Below, in pieces: positions 8,451-16,499 of a stretch of 64,000 bases of DNA. The notes below the pieces were generated by a model that had not been told where the DNA came from, did not search any database, and was given only the letters and a program-made list of their open reading frames with translations. Source of the stretch: Bacteroidota bacterium (GTDB taxonomy: Bacteria; Bacteroidota; Bacteroidia; Flavobacteriales; Weeksellaceae); NCBI GenBank assembly GCA_023460855.1, contig JAEWOS010000020.1:85832-149831 (forward strand). The letters are read 5' to 3'. A program made the position numbers and the translations under genes. Every line of letters starts with the position of its first letter. Within the stretch, counting starts at the first letter, position 1.

Positions 8451-9314
8451 TCACGAATTATAGGCGGCTTCGAGATCAGCGATGTCAATTTTTTTCATCT
8501 GCATCATGGCTTCCATCACCTGGAGTGCTTTTGCAGGCTGCCCGAAATCATTCATCAGTTCGAGAAGCCGTTTTGGTACAATTTGCCAGCTGACTCCAAA
8601 TTTATCTTTCATCCAGCCGCACATCGACTCTTTTCCGCCATTTACAGTTAATGAATTCCAGTAGTGATCCGTTTCCTCCTGATTGTCAGTCATTACCACG
8701 ATGGAAATTCCTTCATTAAAATCAAACTGGTGGTCGTAAGAATTGTCCATGCAGAAGAATGTATAACCATTGAGTTCAAACTGTGCATGCTGTACATTTT
8801 CAGGAACTTCATGGGTTTCATTTCCGACACCTTCACCGTATTTCAATACACCTCCGATCTTGGAATCCGGAAAAATACCGGTGTACAGTTCCATCGCTTC
8901 CATTGCTTTTCCGTTGTTTTCATGAATGTACATCAGCGTCGGAATTATTTTCTGATCGCCCTGCATTCCGAGATAAACCTGCCACGTAACGCCAAATTTA
9001 TCACGAACCCAACCGTATTTTTTGCTCCACGGATATTCACCGAGTTCCATCAGAACGATTCCGCCATCGGAAAGAGGCTTCCAGTATTTTTCGACCTCTT
9101 CTTCAGTTTCGCACAAAACCATGAAAGAAATCGATGCATTTTTTTCGAACTGCGGCCCGCCGTTCAGGAGCATTAATCTTTGCCCGAACAGTTCAATATT
9201 AATCACCATCGGCGATTCTACGGTGATTTTACCATTGAAAACTTCACAGTAAAAATCGGCCGATTCTTTAGCGGCGCCGTCGTACCAGAGACATGGAAAA
9301 ATTTCGTTGTTCAT
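8451..9314 (-). CDS. Two-domain VOC family (PhnB-like) protein
   Basis: 287 residues made of two PhnB/glyoxalase-type domains: about 1-125 (PCLWYDGAAKESADFYCEVF... WVRDKFGVTWQVYLG) and about 128-270 (IPTLMYIHENNGKAMEAMELY... WMKDKFGVSWQIVP). Proteins of this type are often named 3-demethylubiquinone methyltransferase by error; they lack any methyltransferase fold. The conserved Trp-x-Asp-Lys-Phe-Gly-Val motifs mark the ends of the domains. Substrate unknown. It sits in the SRPBCC cluster, 24 bases upstream of the next gene. Confidence 0.88.
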   Translation of the reverse strand: MNNEIFPCLWYDGAAKESADFYCEVFNGKITVESPMVINIELFGQRLMLLNGGPQFEKNASISFMVLCETEEEVEKYWKPLSDGGIVLMELGEYPWSKKYGWVRDKFGVTWQVYLGMQGDQKIIPTLMYIHENNGKAMEAMELYTGIFPDSKIGGVLKYGEGVGNETHEVPENVQHAQFELNGYTFFCMDNSYDHQFDFNEGISIVVMTDNQEETDHYWNSLTVNGGKESMCGWMKDKFGVSWQIVPKRLLELMNDFGQPAKALQVMEAMMQMKKIDIADLEAAYNS

Positions 9315-9365
9315 TTATGATGCTAAAATTAATATTGTTTTAATTGATTTTTAATTGGAACAGCT

Positions 9366-9950
9366 TTAATCGCCATACTGAATTAAAGAATTTTTAAAAT
9401 GCAGATATTCGTCTCTGTAATTTTCAAGATCACTTTCCGATGCGTATTTAATCCCAAAAACTTTGTTGGTATGGCTCACATCTTCGGAAGTTTCCTCATA
9501 AGACCTGCTGTAGCTGCCATCGTTGGCTTTAACTGTCCAGCGCTTAACCAGAAGTCCGTTTTTTTCTTCTTCCGAATTTTCGAAAATATGTTCTCCCGGT
9601 TTTACTTTTATATCCGTCGGTTCTCCGCTCCACTGTGGTGAAAATACATAGAACTGAACTTTTCCGTCGGGCGAAGTGAAAACCGCACTGTCAAAACCTT
9701 CAGAATTTGTATATGACTTCAGAGAATTTTCTCCTTTGAAAGTTGAAGGATATTCAACATCAAACCAGGCTCCGGAAAACTTTTTATATTCGGTTGAATT
9801 CTGTCTATCCGGAGTTTTTGAAGGAACAGTACCGGTATTTTGAAGGACAGAATCTGTACGGTTCTGCGTCTTCTGCACTTCGTTTTTCTTGCATGATGAG
9901 AAAGCAAGAACCATTGAGAATGCTAAAATTTTATTTGTGATTCTCCGCAT
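9366..9950 (-). CDS. Hypothetical lipoprotein
   Basis: 194 residues from the ATG at 9950. The signal peptide MRRITNKILAFSMVLAFSSC ends in a lipobox (Cys20), followed by a Lys/Asn/Gln linker and a globular part (GAWFDVEYPSTF, then PDGKVQFYVFSPQW) like small photosystem-PsbP-type or surface-lipoprotein folds; I cannot name it. The open frame runs further upstream to 10253, but that stretch overlaps the SRPBCC gene in another frame. The chosen start overlaps the upstream stop region by 20 bases, which fits translational coupling. Confidence 0.75.
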   Translation of the reverse strand: MRRITNKILAFSMVLAFSSCKKNEVQKTQNRTDSVLQNTGTVPSKTPDRQNSTEYKKFSGAWFDVEYPSTFKGENSLKSYTNSEGFDSAVFTSPDGKVQFYVFSPQWSGEPTDIKVKPGEHIFENSEEEKNGLLVKRWTVKANDGSYSRSYEETSEDVSHTNKVFGIKYASESDLENYRDEYLHFKNSLIQYGD

Positions 9951-10347
9951 ACTTCTCAAAATTATGCAGAATTTTGTCCCATCCGTCACGCTGCATTTCC
10001 ACAGAATTTTTCTTTTCCGGCTCGAATGTCTGATTGATTTCCGTAGTTCCCGGATCCAGCGCGTTGAAAACCACATGAACTTTACGGTCGTCGTCGAGCG
10101 TGTACACAATGTGTTTTTCCGGAACGATTTCATCAAAAATACCCGAATAATCAAAACCGAAACTTCCGTCTTTTGCTTCCATACGGTACACAAATCTGCC
10201 GCCTTCGCGAAGATCGCTTTTGGCAGAAGGACATTTCCATTCCTCCGTTGCAAAATGCCAGTGCGTAATATGTTCCGGCTGTGTGAAATATTCCCAGACC
10301 TTCTGAACAGGTTTCAAAATTGTGACGTTTAGTTTAATCGGTTCCAT
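9931..10347 (-). CDS. SRPBCC domain protein (AHSA1-like)
   Basis: 138 residues from the ATG at 10347 (MEPIKLNVTILKPVQKVWEYF). The motif VQKVWEYFTQPEHITHWHFA, the core GGRFVYRMEAKDGSFGFDYSG and the final MQRDGWDKILHNFEKYAE are typical of Aha1-C/START-like proteins that follow the YndB/CalC pattern. A TTG eight residues upstream is a weaker start. It is the first gene of the minus-strand run and overlaps the downstream lipoprotein gene by 20 bases. Ligand unknown. Confidence 0.87.
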   Translation of the reverse strand: MEPIKLNVTILKPVQKVWEYFTQPEHITHWHFATEEWKCPSAKSDLREGGRFVYRMEAKDGSFGFDYSGIFDEIVPEKHIVYTLDDDRKVHVVFNALDPGTTEINQTFEPEKKNSVEMQRDGWDKILHNFEKYAENHK

Positions 10348-10452
10348 GCCTTTTCTATTTTCAACCAAGATACAAAAAATTAGGTTTGTTACTGAAGATT
10401 CAGCGTACCGGCAAATCGGACTTTTCTTATAGTTACAAACAGAATGTTAATG

Positions 10453-10477
10453 AAAAAGTCCGGCAAAACCGGACTTT
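10453..10477 (-). terminator. Rho-independent terminator for the 10508-11056 gene
   Basis: AAAGTCCGG (10455-10463) and CCGGACTTT (10469-10477) form a perfect 9-bp stem with a 5-base loop. On the minus strand the stem runs into a T tract. Confidence 0.85.
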
Positions 10478-10507
10478 ATAATTTTAGAACTCAGATGCAG
10501 AAATTTT

Positions 10508-11056
10508 TTACTTGCGTTTTACCACTTTTTTCGCTGCAGGCTTCGGCGTAATGTTCTGCTGAACGCTCTGCGTTTCTCTGGGATCAACAATTTGTCTGCG
10601 TGCTGCAAGAGAATTGTTTCTGTCTTTTCCGAAAAGTTTGTCAACGTCTTTCTTAGTCAGAAACTGCGATTTGCCGACATATTTTTTGTTCTTGTTAATA
10701 TACTGCACGAACTGAACGGTGATCTGTCCGTAGTTTCTTGCAAAATGCAATCCTACAATGTCGTTAGGAAGCTCCAGGGTGATTTCACTGGTTGGCATTT
10801 CGATAAAACCGTCGGAAATCAGCTTGTAAAGTGTATCAAAATCTTTGTTCAGGTCGCTGAATGCAAAAGTTCTGAATGTATTCAGGTTAGAAGAATTGAC
10901 ATCCTGATAGTTGAAAATATATTTTTTGTCCTTTTTGTAAAGGGTAACCGAATTTTCCTTACCCACTTCCAGCAGCGATTCATTCTTCAGAACCTTGATC
11001 TGAGAAAATGCTGAAACGGACATTAATATGCTTAGAAACAGTACAATTTTTTTCAT
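10508..11056 (-). CDS. Secreted protein of unknown function
   Basis: 182 residues with a Sec signal peptide (MKKIVLFLSILMSVSAFSQ). The mature part has an alternating strand-helix pattern (ESLLEVGKENSVTLYKKDKK, NSSNLNTFRTFAFSDLNKDF) and ends in a basic tail rich in Lys, Arg and Pro. I recognise no catalytic motif. It is a single gene with its own terminator and a promoter-like box at 11118-11125. Similar small exported proteins are widespread in flavobacteria, but no function can be supported. Confidence 0.75.
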   Translation of the reverse strand: MKKIVLFLSILMSVSAFSQIKVLKNESLLEVGKENSVTLYKKDKKYIFNYQDVNSSNLNTFRTFAFSDLNKDFDTLYKLISDGFIEMPTSEITLELPNDIVGLHFARNYGQITVQFVQYINKNKKYVGKSQFLTKKDVDKLFGKDRNNSLAARRQIVDPRETQSVQQNITPKPAAKKVVKRK

Positions 11057-11117
11057 CTTTTTTATTTTATAGGTGCTAAACCGTAAATTAAAAGTATATC
11101 CCTATGAACTCTAACGG

Positions 11118-11125
11118 CAAATTTA
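11118..11125 (-). promoter_or_regulatory. -7 box (TAAATTTG) for the 11056 gene
   Basis: On the minus strand TAAATTTG matches the Bacteroidota -7 consensus TAnnTTTG. It predicts a start of transcription near 11112 and a leader of about 55 bases. No clear -33 TTTG is seen. Confidence 0.4.
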
Positions 11126-11170
11126 TAGAAATATTTTTTATGCGTGCAGAAGCACGTAACGTGCCAAAAT

Positions 11171-11203
11171 AAAAAAACCCTACATGAAATATTTCAGTAG
11201 GAT
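11171..11203 (-). terminator. Terminator downstream of tRNA-Arg
   Basis: On the minus strand CCTAC and TGAAAT pair with ATTTCA and GTAGG (one bulged T), followed by seven T residues. It directly follows the tRNA. Confidence 0.8.
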
Positions 11204-11207
11204 TTTG

Positions 11208-11281
11208 TGAACGCGGGAGGAGTCGAACCCCCAACCTTCAGAGCCGTAATCTGACGCTCTATCCAATTGAGCTACGCGTCC
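11208..11281 (-). tRNA. tRNA-Arg(ACG)
   Basis: The minus strand folds as a full cloverleaf. The acceptor stem is GGACGCG/CGCGTTC with discriminator A. The D arm includes GCTCAATTGGATAGAGC, the anticodon loop is TTACGGC (anticodon ACG, reading CGN arginine codons after A34 is modified to inosine), and the T arm carries GGTTCGACTCC. CCA is not encoded. The gene has its own promoter box and terminator. Confidence 0.96.
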
Positions 11282-11293
11282 GTTTCGGGTTTG

Positions 11294-11301
11294 CAAATAT
11301 A
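11294..11301 (-). promoter_or_regulatory. -7 box (TATATTTG) of tRNA-Arg
   Basis: On the minus strand TATATTTG lies 12 bases before the mature tRNA 5' end and matches TAnnTTTG exactly. A TTTC sits at the -33 position, 19-20 bases upstream. The tRNA-Leu gene has the same arrangement. Confidence 0.65.
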
Positions 11302-11326
11302 GCATTATTTTTATTTTCTTTGAAAG

Positions 11327-12379
11327 ATGAATGTGAAATTATTGTATGTAATTTTTCTGCTGCTTCTTTTTGGTTGCAAGAAATCTGAAAAACTGATTCC
11401 CGAGCACGAAATGCACAGACTGACTTCACGAATTAGCACCGGAACTTCAGATCAGCATTATTATTTGAAATCAGGTAAATTCGATTATATTTTTCCGAAT
11501 GAACAGATACCGCTGAAAAGAGTAGTCATTCTGAATGCAAGCCTTGTCGGTTACATAACAGAACTTGGTCTCGAAGATAAAATAGTGGGACTTTCGAGTC
11601 CGGAGTATATCTATTCGGAAAAAATCAGGCAGCGGATCGCAGGCGGTCAGATTCAGCATGTTGGAAATGAACAGAAATATGATCTTGAGAAAATTGTTGC
11701 GCTAAAACCGGATCTGATCATCACCAATCACATCAGCACTTTTGAAAATACTTACGATGCATTGCGCAGGCTGACCTCTGCGAAAATCCTTTTCCTGGAT
11801 GAATATCTCGAACAGCATCCGCTGGAAAAATCGCGTTACCTCCTGATTTTTGGAAAACTGCTGGGAAAAGAAGTTTTGGCTGAGGAAAAATATGAAACCA
11901 TTGCCAAAAACTATGAGGAATGGTCCTCACTGGCGAAAATGCAGAATAAAAGACCAATGGTTATTGCCAATGAAATTTATGGAAACCAGTGGTTCATGCC
12001 CGGCGGAAGAACACAGTTTGCCCGGTTTGTCGAAGATGCAGGAGGAAACTATCTTCTGCAAAATGATCAGTCGGAAAAAGCAGTGCCGCTAAGTTTTGAG
12101 GAAGTTTTGGTTCAATCTGACGCTGCCTCCGTTTGGCTGAATGCGGGAAATCACCGTTCAAAAGGAAGTCTGCTAACAGTGAATTCCAATTACTCGAAAT
12201 TAAGTGTATTTAATAAAGGCAGAATTTTTTCTGTCGGCGCAAAGCAACAGGATAAAGCCAACGATTTTTTTGAAAGCGGTACAGTGCGTGCAGATTTAAT
12301 TCTGCGCGATTATATTAAAATTCTGCATCCGGAACTTTTCAAAGATCAACCGCACACTTATCTCGAAGAACTCAGGTGA
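11327..12379 (+). CDS. Periplasmic binding lipoprotein, iron-siderophore/cobalamin type
   Basis: 350 residues. The N-terminus is a lipoprotein signal (MNVKLLYVIFLLLLFGC, Cys17). The rest follows the helical-backbone metal-receptor (TroA/BtuF-like) plan: RVVILNASLVGYITELGLEDKIVGLS, then DLEKIVALKPDLIITN, a long backbone helix (LEKSRYLLIFGKLLGKEV), and a second lobe with ANEIYGNQWFMPGGRTQFARFVEDAGGNYL. Such proteins capture haem, iron-siderophores or cobalamin for an ABC importer. No permease or ATPase gene is adjacent; the next gene is mtgA. The ligand is therefore unknown. Confidence 0.85.
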   Translation: MNVKLLYVIFLLLLFGCKKSEKLIPEHEMHRLTSRISTGTSDQHYYLKSGKFDYIFPNEQIPLKRVVILNASLVGYITELGLEDKIVGLSSPEYIYSEKIRQRIAGGQIQHVGNEQKYDLEKIVALKPDLIITNHISTFENTYDALRRLTSAKILFLDEYLEQHPLEKSRYLLIFGKLLGKEVLAEEKYETIAKNYEEWSSLAKMQNKRPMVIANEIYGNQWFMPGGRTQFARFVEDAGGNYLLQNDQSEKAVPLSFEEVLVQSDAASVWLNAGNHRSKGSLLTVNSNYSKLSVFNKGRIFSVGAKQQDKANDFFESGTVRADLILRDYIKILHPELFKDQPHTYLEELR

Positions 12380-12394
12380 TTTTAGCTAAAGTAC

Positions 12395-12402
12395 TATCTT
12401 TG
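12395..12402 (+). promoter_or_regulatory. -7 box (TATCTTTG) upstream of mtgA
   Basis: TATCTTTG matches the Bacteroidota -7 consensus and lies 38 bases before the mtgA ATG, just after the preceding stop codon. No clear -33 element is visible. Confidence 0.55.
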
Positions 12403-12440
12403 CCCTCAAATGATAATCACCCAAAAAGCGTAGTGCGTTT

Positions 12441-13088
12441 ATGTTGCAGAAGATAAAGAAACTGATATTACTGTTGATTCTGGCGAACATACTTTTTATT
12501 TTTTGGGGTAAGTTCTTCAATCCGCCAGTTACCATTACACAAATCGGCGGAATTGTGGAATACGGCAAACTGCAGCGCGATTACATTAGCTATGATGAAA
12601 TGGGAACTCATGTGAAGAAAGCGGTGATCGCAGCGGAAGATCAGTTGTTTTTTCAGCATAACGGATTCGATTATAAGGCAATAGAAAAAGCGTACAGGAA
12701 AAACAGTAGCGGAGCAAAACTGCGCGGCGGAAGCACTATTTCGCAGCAGACTGCCAAGAATGTTTTTCTGTGGCAGGGCAGAAGCTGGCTGAGAAAAGGA
12801 CTGGAAGCGGTTTATACATTCATCATCGAATTAATTTGGGGGAAAGAAGTAATTCTTGAACGTTACCTGAATTCCATTGAAATGGGACAGGGCGTTTTCG
12901 GTGTGGAGGCTGCCTCAGAATATTATTTCGGAAAACAGGCGAAAAACCTTACGAAAAGCGAAGCGGCATGGATTGCGGCAATACTTCCCAATCCTAAAAA
13001 ATATGATCCCAATAATCCTTCTGCCTACCTGAGAAGCAGGCACAACTGGATTATGCGACAAATGAATAACATCAGCTTAAACAAATAA
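12441..13088 (+). CDS. mtgA: Monofunctional peptidoglycan glycosyltransferase
   Basis: 215 residues with one N-terminal membrane anchor (about residues 7-22) and a GT51 glycosyltransferase domain. It polymerises lipid II into glycan strands at the outer face of the inner membrane. Key motifs are present: AAEDQLFFQHNGFD with the catalytic Glu66, GGSTISQQTAKN, and the later EVILERYLNSIEMGQGVFG and SEAAWIAAILPNP. There is no transpeptidase domain, which separates it from class A penicillin-binding proteins. The next gene begins 10 bases downstream and is likely cotranscribed. Confidence 0.95.
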   Translation: MLQKIKKLILLLILANILFIFWGKFFNPPVTITQIGGIVEYGKLQRDYISYDEMGTHVKKAVIAAEDQLFFQHNGFDYKAIEKAYRKNSSGAKLRGGSTISQQTAKNVFLWQGRSWLRKGLEAVYTFIIELIWGKEVILERYLNSIEMGQGVFGVEAASEYYFGKQAKNLTKSEAAWIAAILPNPKKYDPNNPSAYLRSRHNWIMRQMNNISLNK

Positions 13089-13098
13089 TTAATAACCA

Positions 13099-15135
13099 AT
13101 GAAGTTTCCGTTTCGGGACCGCCCGGGTTTTGGAGAAATTCTCAAGAGATACTTCAGTTTCAGAAATGAAACGCGATCGCTCGATCCGCTCTACGACGTA
13201 TTCCAGAGCGTAAAAAGAGAGGATTTTGATGTGGTGCTCGATTTCCTGAGAAACAGTCCGGAAATCACGGAAAACCTTGGTTATTATATCCGGAATCTTT
13301 TTCACAAGCGGCCTTTCAACCTGTCGCTCACGGAAGCCAATATTTTATCGGAAAACTCTTTTGTCAGCGAATTTAAAAAGCGCCTCCTGAACAAAATTTT
13401 GCCCGGCGTTGAAAACGAAAATTCAGTCTGGTTTTTAGTAGATTATCTCTCAGTAACACCTATTAATGATCTGCGGTTTTTCCGAAACATCCCGGAAGAC
13501 GATCTTTCTGAACTTTTTTCACTGCTGCAGATTTCGGAGTTTATTTCCCAGAAATCTGTGCGCAATGAACTGCTGTTTTCGGCAAATCTCCTGGCTTGGA
13601 GAGCGATTGGTACCGCAATGGAAGCGGATGTAATGAACATGGTTCCCGAATACAGGAACTACGACAACCCGTTCCTGGCGTTGCAGGATGAAATGGATGA
13701 ACTTATTGTGCAGTTCAGGAAGAAACCGGAGATTGTGCTCACTTCTAAGAATGAGCACTACAAACAAATTAATATTTATCTGCGACAGTGTCTGGATTTT
13801 GTTGACCGTGCGTTCAAGAATTCATCGAAATACGGTATTTCAGGAAAGATCAATCAGTCGCTGCTAAAAATCAGACAACAGATCACGCGAATTTCTGATA
13901 TCATCAATCTGTTGGTCGTAGATGGCGAGAAAGACCTTCATTTGAAATCCAAGCAGTTGTTTTTCAATATTTTAGAATATAAGTCGCATAAAAACAACGT
14001 CTCCGAACTGTTTAATGACAGTACGCGCCTCATGTCGCATCTCATTACCAATCATACTGCGGAAACCGGATCTCATTATATTTCTTCCACACGAAAGGAA
14101 TATCTGAAAATGTTCTGGAAGGCGAGTGGCGGCGGCGTTATTGTCGGGGTTTTGTGCGTGTTGAAAATTCTGTACAGTTATCTTCCTGCGAGTGAATTCG
14201 GCCATGCATTTATGTACGCTTTCAATTATGCCATGGGTTTCATTATGATCTATCTGATGGGCTTTACGCTGGCAACCAAACAGCCGGCAATGACTGCCGC
14301 TACGATGGCCAAAGTGCTTTCCGATGAAAAAAATACCCGGTCCAATTATATGGACTTTGCCCATTTGGTTTCAAAACTTTTCCGATCACAGTTTATTGCG
14401 TTCGTCGGGAATGTATTGTGGGCGTTTCCGGTGTCGCTCGCGGTTATTTATGGTCTCGATGTAATTTTCAATGACAATCTGGCTTCGGAGAAATCGACCA
14501 AACTTCTTCACGATCTCGATCCCATACGTTCCAAAGCACTGCTTCATGCGAGCATCGCAGGTTTTTATCTGTTTATCTCCGGAATTATTTCCGGTAATGT
14601 CGGAAACAGTTCCGTGTATTATCACATCCCGAAACGTATCGCCAAGAATCCTATGATTAAGCAGGTTTTTGGCGAAAAAGCTGCTACTTCTATTTCGGCA
14701 TATTATTCTAAAAACTGGGCGGGAATCATTTCGAATTTCTGGTTTGGTGTTTTTCTGGGAGTTACCGGAACTGTGGGTGCTTTTCTCGGTCTCGATATCG
14801 ATATCCGGCACATCACATTTGCAGCCGGAAATCTTGCTCTTGGACTATACGGTAAAGAATTCAGTGTTGATAATTCAACACTCATCATTTCAATAACCAC
14901 GGTTTTCCTGATCGGATTTTTTAACTTTTTGGTGAGTTTCGGCCTGTCAATTTATCTCGCGCTTCGTTCCAGAAAAATTACGATGGGAGAAACCAGGGAA
15001 ATCATTCGGGAAATCAACCGGTATTTTCTCAGAAATCCACTCCGATTCTTTATTCCGATAACATCTGCAGAACTCGACGGAAGGGCAAAAGATCTGATTA
15101 AATCAACCAATTCTACGGCAGCTGAAGATCGGTAA
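13099..15135 (+). CDS. Multi-span membrane protein, Gcr-type 'site-specific recombinase' family
   Basis: 678 residues. The N-terminal half (about 1-340) is soluble and helical. The second half holds several membrane segments, near residues 347-365, 373-394, 433-455, 490-510, 545-575 and 600-632. This matches the family catalogued as site-specific recombinase Gcr (Pfam SpecificRecomb), whose name comes from an old gonococcal report. Nothing here resembles a serine or tyrosine recombinase: I see no catalytic Ser or Tyr motif and the C-terminal half is integral membrane. I would treat it as a membrane protein of unknown function. Its 3' end overlaps the convergent dciA-like gene by 23 bases. Confidence 0.75.
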   Translation: MKFPFRDRPGFGEILKRYFSFRNETRSLDPLYDVFQSVKREDFDVVLDFLRNSPEITENLGYYIRNLFHKRPFNLSLTEANILSENSFVSEFKKRLLNKILPGVENENSVWFLVDYLSVTPINDLRFFRNIPEDDLSELFSLLQISEFISQKSVRNELLFSANLLAWRAIGTAMEADVMNMVPEYRNYDNPFLALQDEMDELIVQFRKKPEIVLTSKNEHYKQINIYLRQCLDFVDRAFKNSSKYGISGKINQSLLKIRQQITRISDIINLLVVDGEKDLHLKSKQLFFNILEYKSHKNNVSELFNDSTRLMSHLITNHTAETGSHYISSTRKEYLKMFWKASGGGVIVGVLCVLKILYSYLPASEFGHAFMYAFNYAMGFIMIYLMGFTLATKQPAMTAATMAKVLSDEKNTRSNYMDFAHLVSKLFRSQFIAFVGNVLWAFPVSLAVIYGLDVIFNDNLASEKSTKLLHDLDPIRSKALLHASIAGFYLFISGIISGNVGNSSVYYHIPKRIAKNPMIKQVFGEKAATSISAYYSKNWAGIISNFWFGVFLGVTGTVGAFLGLDIDIRHITFAAGNLALGLYGKEFSVDNSTLIISITTVFLIGFFNFLVSFGLSIYLALRSRKITMGETREIIREINRYFLRNPLRFFIPITSAELDGRAKDLIKSTNSTAAEDR

Positions 15136-15403
15136 AGGCGTCTTCGCCAAATTTTTCCCGGAATTTCTTCAGAAAAAAAGTTTTCCTGAGACGGAAATCA
15201 TTTTTCAGCATCGGTGATTTGATCCGGATGGAAAGCACTTTGTTTTTCAGATCCACCGACTCTATTTCAGCAAACAGCGCTTCATCAAGGTATTCTTCCA
15301 AAAAGTCCCTTATTTCCAGAGCGAGCAGTTTATCCTCGAAACCGTAGATTTTCGCAAACGACTTCACGAGTTCGGAGGAACGGTATTCTCTTTTCTTTTT
15401 CAT
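15113..15403 (-). CDS. DUF721/DciA-like protein
   Basis: 96 residues from the ATG at 15403. The sequence SSELVKSFAKIYGFEDKLLALEIRDFLEEYL and the C-terminal strand-rich part (VLSIRIKSPMLKNDFRLRKT) fit the DUF721 family, which includes DciA, the helicase loader or helper of replication initiation in bacteria without DnaC. The frame continues upstream to 15448 inside recF, but the ATG 16 bases after the recF stop gives the usual N-terminus. It is the last gene of the antitoxin-toxin-recF unit, an arrangement that groups replication and repair functions. The DciA role is inferred from the family. Confidence 0.8.
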   Translation of the reverse strand: MKKKREYRSSELVKSFAKIYGFEDKLLALEIRDFLEEYLDEALFAEIESVDLKNKVLSIRIKSPMLKNDFRLRKTFFLKKFREKFGEDAFTDLQLP

Positions 15404-15419
15404 TTTGGCTTTCTGCGGG

Positions 15420-16499
15420 TCAAATATCGAAAATTCTGCTTTCCTCATTGATTCTTTTCACGACGCTCTCTGTTCTTTCGCGGTGCGTATCGGTAATAAA
15501 CATCTGTCCGAAATTTTCCTGATTGATCAATGAAATCAGTTGGGAAACACGGTTGTCGTCCAGTTTATCAAAAATATCATCAAGCAGCAAAACCGGTTTT
15601 TTTCCCGTAAGTTCCTTTATTCTCGTAATCTGTGCAAGCTTTAATGAAATTAGAAAAGATTTTTGTTGTCCCTGAGAACCGAATTTTTTCAGCAGGTTGC
15701 CGTTCATGTCAAAAATCAGATCGTCTTTGTGGATGCCGGCAGAAGTGTAGGTGAGTTGCCGGTCTTTTTCCAGGTTGTCTTTCAGTAATTCCTCAAAACG
15801 ATGTTCGGAAAGATGCGAAGAATAATTAACGGAAATCTGCTCGTTGCCGCCGGAAATAATTTCGTAAAAATGCTGAACTACCGGATTCAGTTTTTCTACG
15901 AATTCTTGTCTTTTCTCAAAAATTTTAGTTCCGTAATCTGAAATCGGATCATCATAAATCTCAAGGGAATCCTTATCGAAGGTCCGGTTTTTGGCGAAAT
16001 ATTTCAAAAGCGCGTTTCGCTGATGAAGCGTTTTCTGATACTGAATCAAATTGAACAGATATTCATGATCTGTCTGTGAAATCATCGCATCCAGAAATTT
16101 ACGGCGGCTTTCTCCGGAATCGGAAATCAGGTTCGAATCGTACGGTGAAATCATCACGCTCGGCAAATAACCGATATGATCCGCGATTCTGTCGTAGGTT
16201 TTGTCGTTTTTCTTAATGATTTTCTTGGCTTCTTTCGGCAGCAGAATTCTGATAATATCTTCCTTGTCATCATTCTGAATCTCGGCTTCAATTGCGAAGA
16301 AATCTTCATGTTCTTTAATATTCTGAAAATCAGAGTTTCCCAAAAAGCTTTTGCCGACAGAAACATAATGCAGTGCATCGAGGATGTTGGTTTTTCCGAC
16401 GCCGTTATTGCCAACAAAACAGTTGATTTGCGGCGAAAAGTCGAAGGATTTTTCGTGGTGATTCTTGAAATTGGTCAGAGATAGTGTGCGGACGATCAT
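15420..16499 (-). CDS. recF: DNA replication and repair protein RecF
   Basis: 359 residues. RecF is an SMC-like ABC ATPase that binds gapped DNA with RecO and RecR and helps load RecA. It carries the Walker A GNNGVGKTN at 31-39, the ABC signature region GSQGQQKSFLISLKLAQ, and the Walker B KPVLLLDDIFDKLD. Length is normal. The ATG overlaps the stop codon of the upstream toxin gene (ATGA, 4 bases), and a DUF721 gene follows 16 bases after. dnaA, dnaN and gyrB, the classical neighbours, are not in the window. Confidence 0.97.
   Translation of the reverse strand: MIVRTLSLTNFKNHHEKSFDFSPQINCFVGNNGVGKTNILDALHYVSVGKSFLGNSDFQNIKEHEDFFAIEAEIQNDDKEDIIRILLPKEAKKIIKKNDKTYDRIADHIGYLPSVMISPYDSNLISDSGESRRKFLDAMISQTDHEYLFNLIQYQKTLHQRNALLKYFAKNRTFDKDSLEIYDDPISDYGTKIFEKRQEFVEKLNPVVQHFYEIISGGNEQISVNYSSHLSEHRFEELLKDNLEKDRQLTYTSAGIHKDDLIFDMNGNLLKKFGSQGQQKSFLISLKLAQITRIKELTGKKPVLLLDDIFDKLDDNRVSQLISLINQENFGQMFITDTHRERTESVVKRINEESRIFDI

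Noticed and set aside
8664..9176. Plus-strand frame of 170 residues
   Set aside because: It is antisense to the two-domain VOC gene, which has clear motifs.
9951..10253. Long N-terminal extension of the lipoprotein frame at 9366
   Set aside because: It overlaps the well-supported SRPBCC gene in another frame. The lipoprotein signal begins at the internal ATG at 9950.
13099..15135. Recombinase as a sign of a mobile element
   Set aside because: The protein is a membrane protein with no recombinase motif, and no inverted or direct repeats frame it.
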